Source: a virus
Virus record (IMG/VR): IMGVR_UViG_3300028571_001490
Coordinates: 1 to 27,973 of that record
Length of the DNA stretch: 27,973 bases
Direction: 5' to 3' (one strand)
Under the pieces are notes generated by a model. That model had not been told where the DNA came from, did no database searches, and saw only the letters and a program-made list of their open reading frames with translations. Of this stretch, positions 8,331-16,481 are shown in pieces (position 1 is the first letter of the stretch; each line of letters begins with the position of its first letter). The translations under genes and the position numbers were made by a program.

Positions 8331-9375
8331 CATTGATTGTGTAAATAGAAAAGAAGGAGATACGTCTCATCGTGGAAAATGGGGTGCTGAATTTGGTATT
8401 AATGATATTCCAATAATGAAATGGATATCCAATACTTTGGAAAATAAAAATAATTGGTTTATTTTTTTATTACGAACTGAAAAATCTATCATTAAATATG
8501 ATGGTATTAACTATCCAAATGTGATGGATTTGGAGGTTCAAATAGATAGATTAAAAAATCATTTTATCATATCAGATAATGTAATTTTTAATGAGTTTGT
8601 AAAAACCAAATACCCAAATCACTTTTTTTGTTTAACTAATACAATACACCAATGGAATGAACTCTTATCAATTCGTTGGTATTATGAATTTAAAAATATA
8701 TTTAGTAAATTAAACCAACCTTATGATTTGTGTTTTTCTATGAGATACCATAAGAGAAACAGAACTAATATCATAAATGGATTAGCAAAACTAAATGATG
8801 ATAGAATATACCTTTCAAGAGTAGATAATTGTATTAATAAAGAATTTGATATTTTCTCTAAACAATTAGAAAAAAATATCAACTACAATATTAATAAAGG
8901 AGATGATTTTGATGATATATCTTGGATTGAAAATATAGAACACTATTTAGACTATTTGATGAGAATTCTTCCTACGTCTAAAATGCATATATTGTCTGAA
9001 ACTTGGGATTGGAAAGAAGGTGATTTTACATCAAACTATTTATCTGAAAAAACGTATGGATTCTTACTAGCTAATATTCCTTTTATATCAACACATCAAT
9101 ATCCATTAGATGTGGTAGCCGAAATATTGGATACGCCTCCGCATCCATTTTATAATCAAATAAAAAAAGCAAATGGTAATCCTGAAAAATTTGTTTTATT
9201 CGTGGAAGAATTTATGAAAAATTATGAAATTAATAGACAAATGTGTATTAATTGGAGTAATAATACACATAATAAATTAATGAGTTTTATTAACTGTGAA
9301 AATTCATTTTTAAAAAAAATAATTCATAATAACTTTATTATAGAAAAAAATACTATATACAAAAACATTATATAA
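8095..9375 (+). CDS. 426-residue SEKT-family protein (glycosyltransferase-like)
   Basis: Its C-terminal half carries S317-E318-K319-T320-Y321, followed by a hydrophobic strand and a Pro (FLLANIPFISTHQYP). The same block occurs in the proteins at 13132 and 18145 of this window. Before it lies a block with a basic patch (DLCFSMRYHKRNRTNIINGL), also shared in outline. A conserved Glu-Lys followed by an aromatic/Pro strand near the C-terminus resembles the donor-sugar site of GT-B enzymes such as fucosyltransferases, so a glycosyltransferase is the best guess, held loosely. It has no membrane segment or signal peptide. Its N-terminal 78 residues are duplicated upstream. The next gene starts one base after its stop. 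Confidence 0.6.
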   Translation: MKFYIHHFYSISLFYKLFHKTTNRRYELTNNIGSIFCRYEECDLELVFNPIINDNTDGTHILDFLTCLEQINEDDKLKNIDCVNRKEGDTSHRGKWGAEFGINDIPIMKWISNTLENKNNWFIFLLRTEKSIIKYDGINYPNVMDLEVQIDRLKNHFIISDNVIFNEFVKTKYPNHFFCLTNTIHQWNELLSIRWYYEFKNIFSKLNQPYDLCFSMRYHKRNRTNIINGLAKLNDDRIYLSRVDNCINKEFDIFSKQLEKNINYNINKGDDFDDISWIENIEHYLDYLMRILPTSKMHILSETWDWKEGDFTSNYLSEKTYGFLLANIPFISTHQYPLDVVAEILDTPPHPFYNQIKKANGNPEKFVLFVEEFMKNYEINRQMCINWSNNTHNKLMSFINCENSFLKKIIHNNFIIEKNTIYKNII

Positions 9376-9376
9376 T

Positions 9377-10027
9377 ATGGAAAAACTATATTTTGATGAT
9401 ACAACATTTATATGGAAAACAAAACTTAATTTATTTGATAATAAAAATGAAATAATTAAACAAGCAAAACATGTTATAAAATCCCACATCGGTAATATCA
9501 CCGACGGTTTTGGGTATCTAACAACGGAAAATGATAAAGTGTTAGATATCGCAGCTTGTGGAAACCAACCCATATTAGATAAAATAATTGAATTAAGTAC
9601 CAATTATTGTAAGGAATTATATATTGAAAGTAATGATTATAACAAATTAAATGTAGAATCTTGGATTAACATAGTTAGATCAGAAAATCCAATACAACCG
9701 ACATATGTAGATAGAGACTTAGGAGGAGAGTTGAGGTATCATGTGCATACTAAACTTAATAAAATTACTAAATCATTTTTTCCACATTATACATACGTTT
9801 ATTATGTTCAAATGCCCGATGTAATGAATGGAGAGGATGGTGTTTTATACTTTAAATCAAAGAATGATATCACATACTGGGTAAAACCAGAAGAAGATGA
9901 TTTGATTATAATGACGGGAGATATGCCACACGTACCAAATAACTCACCCAACTCAACATTAGATAGAATAGTTATTGCAGGTAATGTTGGTTTTGAATTT
10001 ATTAAAAACTTTAAAACTATAATATAA
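9377..10027 (+). CDS. Putative 2OG-Fe(II) oxygenase fold protein
   Basis: A 216-residue protein whose second half looks like the jelly-roll of 2OG oxygenases. YHVHTKLNK (121-129) leads into VYYVQMPD, then GEDGVLYFKSK, VKPEEDDLIIMTGDMPHVPNNS with H185, and LDRIVIAGNVGF with R197. The order H ... G-x-L-x-F ... H-x-V ... R-x-x-x-x-x-N is that of the family. The first metal motif is H122-x-H124 rather than a clean HxD, so the iron site or even activity is unsure. The N-terminal 100 residues are not recognised. The stop TAA overlaps the next ATG by one base (TAATG), so it is coupled to the clear oxygenase that follows. Confidence 0.6.
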   Translation: MEKLYFDDTTFIWKTKLNLFDNKNEIIKQAKHVIKSHIGNITDGFGYLTTENDKVLDIAACGNQPILDKIIELSTNYCKELYIESNDYNKLNVESWINIVRSENPIQPTYVDRDLGGELRYHVHTKLNKITKSFFPHYTYVYYVQMPDVMNGEDGVLYFKSKNDITYWVKPEEDDLIIMTGDMPHVPNNSPNSTLDRIVIAGNVGFEFIKNFKTII

Positions 10028-10596
10028 TGTTTACCAAATACATTGAAAATTTTTTAACACAGGAAGAGTGCGAACAGATAATTCTTTTAGGGGAGTCTGT
10101 GGGCCTAATCCAAATGAAATCATCACTAATTGTAAATGGTAAACTAATTAAAAAGAATGTAAGTTATACTGGAAATAAAAGAATGGGTTGTTATTTTTTA
10201 GGTGATTTATTGGAAAATGAACTATTAAAAAATATTACAAATAAGATTGTCGAATTATCTAATAACCTAAATCCATTTAAAGGTTTATATTATACAAAAG
10301 TACCGAGTTATTCATTTAATAGATATGGAGAAGGGGATTTTTTAGAGTGGCATTCGGATAATCATGAAATTTTAAATGGTGCAACAATCACCTTCATTAT
10401 TCAACTTAACGATGAATATGAAGGTGGTCATGTTAAATATATTACAAATAGAACCAATCACACCACACCCAAAAAAACAGGAAGTGTATTAATATTCGAT
10501 TCAAATATAGTTCATTCAGTTGACGAGATAATAAAAGGAACTAGATATTCATTGAATGTATGGCCACGTAAGATAATTAAACAATCTATATTATAA
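10027..10596 (+). CDS. 2-oxoglutarate/Fe(II) oxygenase (PKHD/P4H type)
   Basis: A 189-residue protein with complete catalytic residues: H109-S-D111 in DFLEWHSDNHE, H163 in SNIVHSVDE and R173 in GTRYSLNVWP. GGHVKY (133-138) lies between them. The family hydroxylates protein or small-molecule substrates with O2, Fe(II) and 2-oxoglutarate. Start and stop are each coupled to neighbours through TAATG one-base overlaps, so it is co-translated with the oxygenase-like gene before it and the sulfotransferase-like gene after it. The N-terminal helix (TQEECEQIILLGES) is the usual lead-in of prolyl-hydroxylase-like enzymes. Confidence 0.88.
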   Translation: MFTKYIENFLTQEECEQIILLGESVGLIQMKSSLIVNGKLIKKNVSYTGNKRMGCYFLGDLLENELLKNITNKIVELSNNLNPFKGLYYTKVPSYSFNRYGEGDFLEWHSDNHEILNGATITFIIQLNDEYEGGHVKYITNRTNHTTPKKTGSVLIFDSNIVHSVDEIIKGTRYSLNVWPRKIIKQSIL

Positions 10597-11336
10597 TGTT
10601 AGTAGAAAATAAATTTATTTATGTATCATTACCACGTTGTGCCTCTTCTTCCTTTATGGCATCGTGTATAAACCAAAATCTAAAGATACAACATTTGAAA
10701 AAAGATTGGGATATTGAAACCCAAAATAAAAAATATAATGTAGATATAACTAAAGTAGATTACACTAATTTTGAAATTTTTCCACTTTATCATGGACATG
10801 AGCCAATAAATGAGTTACGAGATAAATTTGGTAATTCATATGATGTTATTTCTGTTAAACGGGATAAATATGACAGGTTTATTTCATTATGGGGACACTT
10901 TTTAAATTGGTCGTATGTTACAAATGATACTGATACATTTGGAAAATGTTTAAATCTAACTATGAATGATATTTTTTTTTATAAAACCAATGATTTGCAA
11001 ACATCCGATTCTATTAAAGAACAAGTTGAAATTTTTGTAAAGACTTATAAATTAGATAACCTCACAAAGGGCGCAAAGGGTATACTTCATGTTCTTTTAA
11101 CTCCATATTCGAGATGGCATAATCATGACCCAAATATAATATGGTTTGATTTTAATGAATTATACAAATTAGAAGAGTGGGTATCTAAAAAATTAGATAT
11201 TAATTTTAAATTAATTAAGTTGAATAGTAGTAAACATTTTCAACCCAACTTACTACTTAATGATGAATTTAAAGAAAAATATAATTCTATTTATTTACCT
11301 TATGATGAAATAAAAAATGTAAAAACATTTTTTTAA
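10596..11336 (+). CDS. Sulfotransferase-like protein, tandem copy A
   Basis: A 246-residue protein. YVSLPRCASSSF (residues 9-20) is the phosphosulfate-binding loop, and SVKRDKYDRFISLW matches the 3'-phosphate motif (R-x-x-Y-x-R-x-x-S-x-Y). A conserved block WHNHDPNIIWFDFNELYKLEEW lies near the C-terminus. The first 47 bases are identical to the gene at 11345, and 86 bases at 11115-11200 differ from it by one base, while the middle is much more divergent. A role in sulfating a glycan or protein is likely if PAPS comes from the host. The acceptor is unknown. No membrane anchor is visible, so it would act in the host cytoplasm. Confidence 0.7.
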   Translation: MLVENKFIYVSLPRCASSSFMASCINQNLKIQHLKKDWDIETQNKKYNVDITKVDYTNFEIFPLYHGHEPINELRDKFGNSYDVISVKRDKYDRFISLWGHFLNWSYVTNDTDTFGKCLNLTMNDIFFYKTNDLQTSDSIKEQVEIFVKTYKLDNLTKGAKGILHVLLTPYSRWHNHDPNIIWFDFNELYKLEEWVSKKLDINFKLIKLNSSKHFQPNLLLNDEFKEKYNSIYLPYDEIKNVKTFF

Positions 11337-11344
11337 ATATAATA

Positions 11345-12082
11345 ATGTTAGTAGAAAATAAATTTATTTATGTATCATTACCACGTTGTGCGTCAACTGC
11401 GTTTATGGCATCGTGTGTAAAACAAAATTTAGATATTAAACATTATAATAATGATTACAATATGGATAATCAAATTATTAATAGTCGGTATGATGATGTG
11501 AGTCAAATATATTTTCAAGACTTTGAAAAAGAGTTTGTTCATAACCATGAATCGATACGTGTTTTAAAAGAAAAATTTGGATATTATTATGATATCATAT
11601 CTGTTAGAAGAAATAAATATGAAAGATTTATATCCTTATGGAAGCACCTATTAAAAAAGTTTGATGGATATAATAATTTAGATGCAGTTAATAAATTATC
11701 AAATCTTACTATTGACGAATTATTATTCTATAAAACAAATGATTTACAATCAGTAGAAAGTGTAGAAGAAGTTATTGAAATTTTTATAAAAACCCATAAG
11801 TTAACGGTTCATGAGGTTGAAAAACAAATGTTAAGAATTTTGATATCTCCCTATTCAAAATGGCATAATCATGACCCTAATATAATATGGTTTGATTTTA
11901 ATGAATTATACAAATTAGAAGAGTGGGTATCTAAAAAATTAGATATGGATTTTAAGTTAATTCATTTAAATAGTAGTAATCACTTTGATTCAAAATTAGA
12001 ACTTAATGATAAATTTAGAGAAAAATATGATTCAATTTATTTACCTTACGATGAAGTAAAAAGTACAAAAACACTATTCTGA
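11345..12082 (+). CDS. Sulfotransferase-like protein, tandem copy B
   Basis: A 245-residue paralogue of the preceding gene, eight bases after its stop. It has the same loop (SLPRCASTAF), the 3'-phosphate motif SVRRNKYERFISLW and the HNHDPNIIWFDFNELYKLEEW block. The pair probably arose by tandem duplication. Their nearly identical ends but diverged middles suggest different acceptors with the cofactor-binding and C-terminal parts kept alike, or partial gene conversion. The stop TGA overlaps the next start (TGATG). Confidence 0.7.
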   Translation: MLVENKFIYVSLPRCASTAFMASCVKQNLDIKHYNNDYNMDNQIINSRYDDVSQIYFQDFEKEFVHNHESIRVLKEKFGYYYDIISVRRNKYERFISLWKHLLKKFDGYNNLDAVNKLSNLTIDELLFYKTNDLQSVESVEEVIEIFIKTHKLTVHEVEKQMLRILISPYSKWHNHDPNIIWFDFNELYKLEEWVSKKLDMDFKLIHLNSSNHFDSKLELNDKFREKYDSIYLPYDEVKSTKTLF

Positions 12083-12525
12083 TGAAAAACTACATTTTAC
12101 ATACAGATACTTTTATAAAAGAAGAATTAACTATACATCATATAGTAGATATCCAAAATTATATTTCCGATATTCAATCCCTAATCGATTCCTTTAATTT
12201 AGAATATAAATGGGATGGAATGTTTGATATAGATGAGTGTAAAAATAGAATCAATTCAGGTCAATATTTGTTTTTATTAAAACTAAACGATATCCCGATT
12301 GGATATGTTTGGTTTAAAGAAATTACGTCAGATACTTGTTTTGGATATAATCTATATGTTACTAAACAAACACCAAGACCAAAATACGCACCAACTTGGT
12401 TTTATAGAAAAGTTAGTGGTATTATACTAGAAAAATATAATTCAATTCATGTTGAAATAGAAGATTGGAATGATGTTGTGTTTGAATTAGTTGAAAGTAT
12501 TGGTTATCAAATGCAATATGAATAA
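12082..12525 (+). CDS. GNAT-like acyltransferase
   Basis: A 147-residue protein with the outline of the GNAT fold. A beta-hairpin LFLLKLNDIPIGYVWFKE is followed by a strand (FGYNLYV) and, near the end, a helix and WNDVVFELVESIGYQMQYE, which matches the C-terminal N-x-x-A-x-x-x-Y-x-x-x-GF motif of the family. The acetyl-CoA loop (normally Q/R-x-x-G-x-G/A) is not clear: TPRPKYAPTWFYRKVSG sits where it should be. An acetyl or other acyl transferase acting on a sugar or protein is a reasonable guess, held at moderate strength. It overlaps the previous gene by one base and the next by eight. Confidence 0.5.
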   Translation: MKNYILHTDTFIKEELTIHHIVDIQNYISDIQSLIDSFNLEYKWDGMFDIDECKNRINSGQYLFLLKLNDIPIGYVWFKEITSDTCFGYNLYVTKQTPRPKYAPTWFYRKVSGIILEKYNSIHVEIEDWNDVVFELVESIGYQMQYE

Positions 12526-13135
12526 GTTATGGACATTTGGAGATAGTAATACTGCAGGACATGGATGTCATTCGAGTGATGAGTATTATGAAAAGTATTA
12601 CAAATCAGGAGATGGGATTTGGCCAGTATGGTTAAGTGATAAATTAAATGTTGAACTAAAAAATCTTGGAAAGAATGGAAGTTCAAATGATACAATCATA
12701 GATACTATAATTGATAAGTGGGAAAAAATAAATAGTGGTGATTATGTGTTTATTGGAATGACACACCCCCATCGATTTGATGTACCAATTAATAATCATT
12801 TTGAATCCATAGTTCACGATTTTTCAAAAAGTAAAACCGAAAATGGATTAACTAATGATGAATTTGAAACCATCATAAATTTCCAGTATTACTTTGCAGA
12901 TAACATTCTATATAAGAATAGACAAATAAAAAGATTTGAATGGATTAAAAAACTCCTCATACAAAAGGGATGTGGAAAAGTAATTTTATGGAATGTTCAG
13001 ACTGATTTAAAAAGTCTTGAAACTATAAAAGATGCAACTAAAGGACAAATAGTAGATTATCATCTTTCATTCAAATCACATAAATCATTATCTGAAATTT
13101 TTTATAAGAAGTATTTTGAACCCGAATTGATATGA
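12518..13135 (+). CDS. SGNH/GDSL-family hydrolase
   Basis: A 205-residue protein starting MNKLWTFGDSNTAGHGC. GDS at 8-10 is block I with the catalytic Ser. GKNGSSNDTIID gives the Gly/Asn of blocks II-III, and DYHLSFKSHKSLSEIFYKKYF near the end supplies the Asp-x-His pair (compare DIHWS at the end of the protein at 23237). I chose ATG 12518 over an upstream TTG at 12491, because the longer form adds only nine residues deep inside the previous gene and the GDS block normally lies within about 10-15 residues of the start. The family removes or transfers acyl groups on glycans or lipids. It follows a GNAT-like gene, so acyl addition and removal may act on the same product. Confidence 0.75.
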   Translation: MNKLWTFGDSNTAGHGCHSSDEYYEKYYKSGDGIWPVWLSDKLNVELKNLGKNGSSNDTIIDTIIDKWEKINSGDYVFIGMTHPHRFDVPINNHFESIVHDFSKSKTENGLTNDEFETIINFQYYFADNILYKNRQIKRFEWIKKLLIQKGCGKVILWNVQTDLKSLETIKDATKGQIVDYHLSFKSHKSLSEIFYKKYFEPELI

Positions 13136-14283
13136 GTGATTTAAAAAACTTATTAATAAATGTTGGATATGATGATTTATCTCATCTAAATTTACACAAT
13201 TATAATATCGAACCTGATTGGATTATTGATGGTAAAACAAACATTTCAAATTTATTAGATAATACTTTAGGTAATTTCAAAGAAAATACTATTCATTTTT
13301 TTATTAAAAATAATTTAAATTTTATATATCCTATACTACTATTTGATGATAAGTTATTTGACAATCATAAAACTATTAAATTAGATGATAAATTAATAAC
13401 ATCAATTAAACTCAAAAAATGTAAAGTTGTTTTTGCTTATTTACTTGAAGGATATTTCAATACATCATGTGTGAATTGGATAAACGATTTATGTCAAAAA
13501 TATAATTTTTCTAAAGATGATGTTATTGTCATTACCTCAAACCTAATCCAATTTTTAAATAATAATTTTACTATAATCAATTACAATTATTTTGGTAACC
13601 ATATAAACTTTTTACCAGTATCCAAATTAGATTCCATAAAAGTAAAATTATATCAAACCGAATATGAGAAATTTTTAAATACTAATTTTGAATTCCATTT
13701 TTTGTGTTTTAATGGTATAGCTAGAGAAAATAGATTATTAATGTTTAATGAATTAACTACTAATTCAAAATTTAAAAATAAATCTATTACAACATTACGA
13801 GGTGTTGATAAAAACTATTATTATGATGTTCCGAGTTGGGATAATCAAAAAATAGGTGGAGGTGCACGACTAAATGTTGATGCACATTTGAAAAGTTTTT
13901 TAAATATAGTCACTGAAACTCTATATGATAGTGATTCAATTTTCATATCTGAAAAAACATATAAACCCATCTACCTATGTCAACCTTTTATTGTATTTGG
14001 AAATCCTTTTACTTTAAATAAACTACATGAGTTGGGTTATAAAACATTTGATAAGTGGTGGGATGAGAGTTATGATTCCGAACTTGACTTAAAAATCAGA
14101 TTTAATAAAATAGTAAAGGTGATGGAAACTATATCTGAATTAAATTTGGATGAATTGAAAGAATTAAAGAATGAAATGAGAGATGTAGTAGTACACAACT
14201 ACTTAAATTTTTTTAAAGTTAATGAACTTAAAGATTTGTTTAAATTACTTCAATGTGATTTTAACAAAAAAACATTAATTTAA
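13132..14283 (+). CDS. 383-residue SEKT-family protein (glycosyltransferase-like)
   Basis: Contains the same C-terminal block as the proteins at 8095 and 18145: S273-E274-K275-T276-Y277, then KPIYLCQPFIVFGNP, a helix, GYKTFDKWWDESYD and a helical end with RFNKIVKVMETIS. An earlier block (FHFLCFNGIARENRLLMFNEL) matches CYNRNLTMHRLGIL in the protein at 18145. This is a recurrent phage family with no proven role that I know of. The conserved Glu-Lys plus Pro-Phe strand is reminiscent of the nucleotide-sugar site of GT-B glycosyltransferases. It overlaps the SGNH gene by four bases (ATGA) and is the last gene of the plus operon, ending 20 bases before the shared hairpin. Confidence 0.6.
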   Translation: MSDLKNLLINVGYDDLSHLNLHNYNIEPDWIIDGKTNISNLLDNTLGNFKENTIHFFIKNNLNFIYPILLFDDKLFDNHKTIKLDDKLITSIKLKKCKVVFAYLLEGYFNTSCVNWINDLCQKYNFSKDDVIVITSNLIQFLNNNFTIINYNYFGNHINFLPVSKLDSIKVKLYQTEYEKFLNTNFEFHFLCFNGIARENRLLMFNELTTNSKFKNKSITTLRGVDKNYYYDVPSWDNQKIGGGARLNVDAHLKSFLNIVTETLYDSDSIFISEKTYKPIYLCQPFIVFGNPFTLNKLHELGYKTFDKWWDESYDSELDLKIRFNKIVKVMETISELNLDELKELKNEMRDVVVHNYLNFFKVNELKDLFKLLQCDFNKKTLI

Positions 14284-14303
14284 TATTGAAAATAATTAAT
14301 AAA

Positions 14304-14329
14304 AAAACCTCAACTTGCATTAAGGTTTT
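14304..14329. terminator. Hairpin between converging operons
   Basis: Arms AAAACCT (14304-14310) and AGGTTTT (14323-14329) form a seven-base-pair stem with a 12-base loop. Read on the minus strand the stem is followed by a run of seven T, and the hairpin overlaps the stop of the leftward gene. Read on the plus strand it follows the stop at 14283 and has A-rich then T-rich flanks. It is placed to stop both operons. The stem is short and only three pairs are G-C, so termination may be weak. Confidence 0.6.
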
Positions 14330-15312
14330 GAATTTGGGTTATATTGATTTTTATTTAATTTATACCATTCAATGGTTTCTTTTAAAGCTTCTTTTAAGTT
14401 TCTTTTTGGTTTCCAACCATATTCATTAATTTTCTTTGAAGATAATAAACGAACCGGAATCATTGGTGCTTTGTTGTTTACGAATTCAATTGGATTATCA
14501 TTTCCATCAATTTCTTTAATCCAACTCAATACTTCATTAACACTAAATCCTTCTCCATACGCAACATTAAATATATTAAATTTATCGTTATTTTCAGCAA
14601 CCCAAATAAATCCATCTACCATATCTTCAACATGAAGTAAATCTCTTACCTCCGTCCCATCTCCCCACACCGGAATCGGATTTAATCCATCGGCGACTTT
14701 ACGAATGTTTGCCGGAGTAACATGACATTTCTCATAATCAAATTTATCGTTTGGTCCGAATGCATTTGAAGGTCTTACAATCAAACATTGCATTGGATTA
14801 TGAATTTGATGTGAAAAATAATCACATAACAATTCACCATATCTTTTCATATTACCAACTGCCCCGTAAATAGGAAATGTAGGAGTCGCATGAACGTTTA
14901 TATCTTCAGTACAAAATTCATCTTTCATATCAGGATAAACTGTGTTAGATGAAATAAATAAAAATTTCTTCACACCATTTCTCCAAGATTGTTCCATAAG
15001 ATTTACATTCATCTCAACATTTGGAGTAACATGTAAAAGTGGATTTTCTTTTGTATCTAATGCATTCGAAGTATTTGCAGCGCAATGAAAAACTACATCA
15101 ACATCTTTTGTCACATTTTCACAAAAAAAATTTGTTTGTAAATCCCCTTGAAAATGTTGTATATCTTCCCAACCTTCAAAATCACCTCTTAAATCTCTAC
15201 TAAATGATGTTGAACGAAGGTTTTTATATCCCTTTTCCCAAAGTAATCTTAACAAATGTGATCCAATAAATCCACTTGCCCCTGTAACTAAAATCTTGTC
15301 TGTTTTTTTCAT
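14320..15312 (-). CDS. SDR sugar-nucleotide epimerase/reductase (GDP-fucose synthase/ColC-like)
   Basis: A 330-residue extended SDR. The Rossmann loop GASGFIGSH is at 11-19. The C-terminal substrate region has AFGPNDKFDYEKCHVTPANIRK and VWGDGTEVRDLLHVEDM, the layout of GDP-4-keto-6-deoxymannose reductases/epimerases. The active site is odd: where YxxxK is expected the sequence reads VGNMK (in IYGAVGNMKRYGE), so the Tyr is shifted or lost, and the Cys used for epimerisation in GDP-fucose synthase (SSCIYP) is Thr (SSNTVYP). A 4-ketoreductase without epimerase activity is my preferred reading. It is the last gene of the leftward operon, next to the hairpin. Start ATG 15312 follows TAAGTT. Confidence 0.75.
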   Translation of the reverse strand: MKKTDKILVTGASGFIGSHLLRLLWEKGYKNLRSTSFSRDLRGDFEGWEDIQHFQGDLQTNFFCENVTKDVDVVFHCAANTSNALDTKENPLLHVTPNVEMNVNLMEQSWRNGVKKFLFISSNTVYPDMKDEFCTEDINVHATPTFPIYGAVGNMKRYGELLCDYFSHQIHNPMQCLIVRPSNAFGPNDKFDYEKCHVTPANIRKVADGLNPIPVWGDGTEVRDLLHVEDMVDGFIWVAENNDKFNIFNVAYGEGFSVNEVLSWIKEIDGNDNPIEFVNNKAPMIPVRLLSSKKINEYGWKPKRNLKEALKETIEWYKLNKNQYNPNSKP

Positions 15313-15387
15313 AACTTATTTTTTATATTCATTTAAATAATAGTCAAAATTATTAATTTCCATATTTGTCTTTCTTTGTAAAATATA

Positions 15388-16356
15388 CTATGTCCTTGTG
15401 CCATAACCTAATGGAAATCCATTTCTATATTTTGATGATAAATCTTGTATTAAAATTGTGTATGTTTTAATTAATTCTTCAATCCCATCCTCTAAACTCC
15501 AATCAGGATGCCATCCAGTAGATTCTATTTTAGCATTTGAAACTAAATAATCTCGTTTATCAGGGTCTTGATAAAAATCAGAATAAGTGATTATAAAATC
15601 AGGAACAAATTCTTTAATTTTTTCTACCAATTGGGCCTTGGTTAAATTAGCAGATGTCAACCCTAAATTAAACACTTCTCCTTGAAATTTTTCGTAATTT
15701 TCTATCATATATTCGAATGTCTTCGCAACATCTCTAATATGAATGTAATTCCGTTTAAAATTTTTCTCAAAAATAGTAATGTACTTGTCTGTTAATGCCT
15801 TATAAACAAATTCATTAACCAATAAATCCATTCTCATTCGTGGTGATGAACCAAATACAGTGGCAAGTCTTATTGAAATTCCACCGATATTAAGAACCTC
15901 TTTCTCGGCAAGAACTTTGGTCACCCCATAGTGCGAAATTGGGTTAAGTGGACTTTCTTCAGTACACTCACCATTCTCATCTATCCCATAACCACTATTT
16001 GTATTTGGATATACTACTTTTATATTAGTACCACGAACTAAATCACATATTTCTTTAACGTGTTGGTAATTTACTGCGGTTGCAAGAACTTTATCTCTAT
16101 CACATGCAGGAAATCCTACGATTGCTGCAAGTGGAATAACCATATTAAATAGTGGCACGAGTTTTTTTAATAAATTAGTATCTCTGACATCCCCATAAAT
16201 AAAATGGAAATTCTTATTATAAGAATAATGAATTAGGGATGTTTGATTATACATCAAATTATCTAATACAGTTACTTCATAACCACTATTTAATAATTTA
16301 TCTACCAAAACCGAACCGAGGTATCCAGCTCCTCCGGTGATTAAAATTTGTTTCAT
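15388..16356 (-). CDS. NAD-dependent epimerase/dehydratase (UDP-glucose 4-epimerase-like SDR)
   Basis: A 322-residue extended SDR with a canonical GGAGYLGS loop (8-15), DNLMYNQ after the second strand, GDVRD, the VIPLAAIVGFPACDRD segment and an intact catalytic Y-G-V-T-K in SHYGVTKVLAE. The Ser/Thr of the triad is in NTNSGYG. The LAAIVGxPAC string marks a subgroup common in phage and bacterial surface-sugar clusters, whose exact substrate is rarely known. Epimerisation at C4 or a dehydratase/reductase step on a nucleotide sugar is expected. It starts eight bases after the stop of the 38-residue gene, with leader TTATAAA. Confidence 0.8.
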   Translation of the reverse strand: MKQILITGGAGYLGSVLVDKLLNSGYEVTVLDNLMYNQTSLIHYSYNKNFHFIYGDVRDTNLLKKLVPLFNMVIPLAAIVGFPACDRDKVLATAVNYQHVKEICDLVRGTNIKVVYPNTNSGYGIDENGECTEESPLNPISHYGVTKVLAEKEVLNIGGISIRLATVFGSSPRMRMDLLVNEFVYKALTDKYITIFEKNFKRNYIHIRDVAKTFEYMIENYEKFQGEVFNLGLTSANLTKAQLVEKIKEFVPDFIITYSDFYQDPDKRDYLVSNAKIESTGWHPDWSLEDGIEELIKTYTILIQDLSSKYRNGFPLGYGTRT

Positions 16357-16364
16357 TTTATAAT

Positions 16365-16481
16365 TTAATGATTATAAATAAAAGGGTCTCTCTTTTTCAA
16401 CTCTTCAATTTTCTTTTTTAATTCTTTTTTCCTTTTGCGGTCTTTAATTTTTTTAAGGAACCAATCTATAATTTTTTTCAT
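16365..16481 (-). CDS. 38-residue Lys-rich helical protein
   Basis: Complete minus-strand frame from ATG 16481 to TAA 16365. The product begins MKKIIDWFLKKIKDRKRKKE and continues LKKKIEELKKRDPFIYNH: an amphipathic, strongly basic helix with a hydrophobic N-terminal face (IIDWFLKKI). Its ATG overlaps the stop of the carbamoyltransferase (ATGA), and its stop lies eight bases before the next gene, exactly filling the gap, which argues it is real and translationally coupled. Membrane-surface or nucleic-acid binding could be imagined from the charge. No family is recognised. Confidence 0.6.
   Translation of the reverse strand: MKKIIDWFLKKIKDRKRKKELKKKIEELKKRDPFIYNH

Noticed and set aside
15316-15363. 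A 15-residue frame (MEINNFDYYLNEYKK) filling the gap between the two terminal SDR genes
   Set aside because: Too short to support without conservation data, although its spacing (24 bases after one stop, three before the next ATG) is suggestive.
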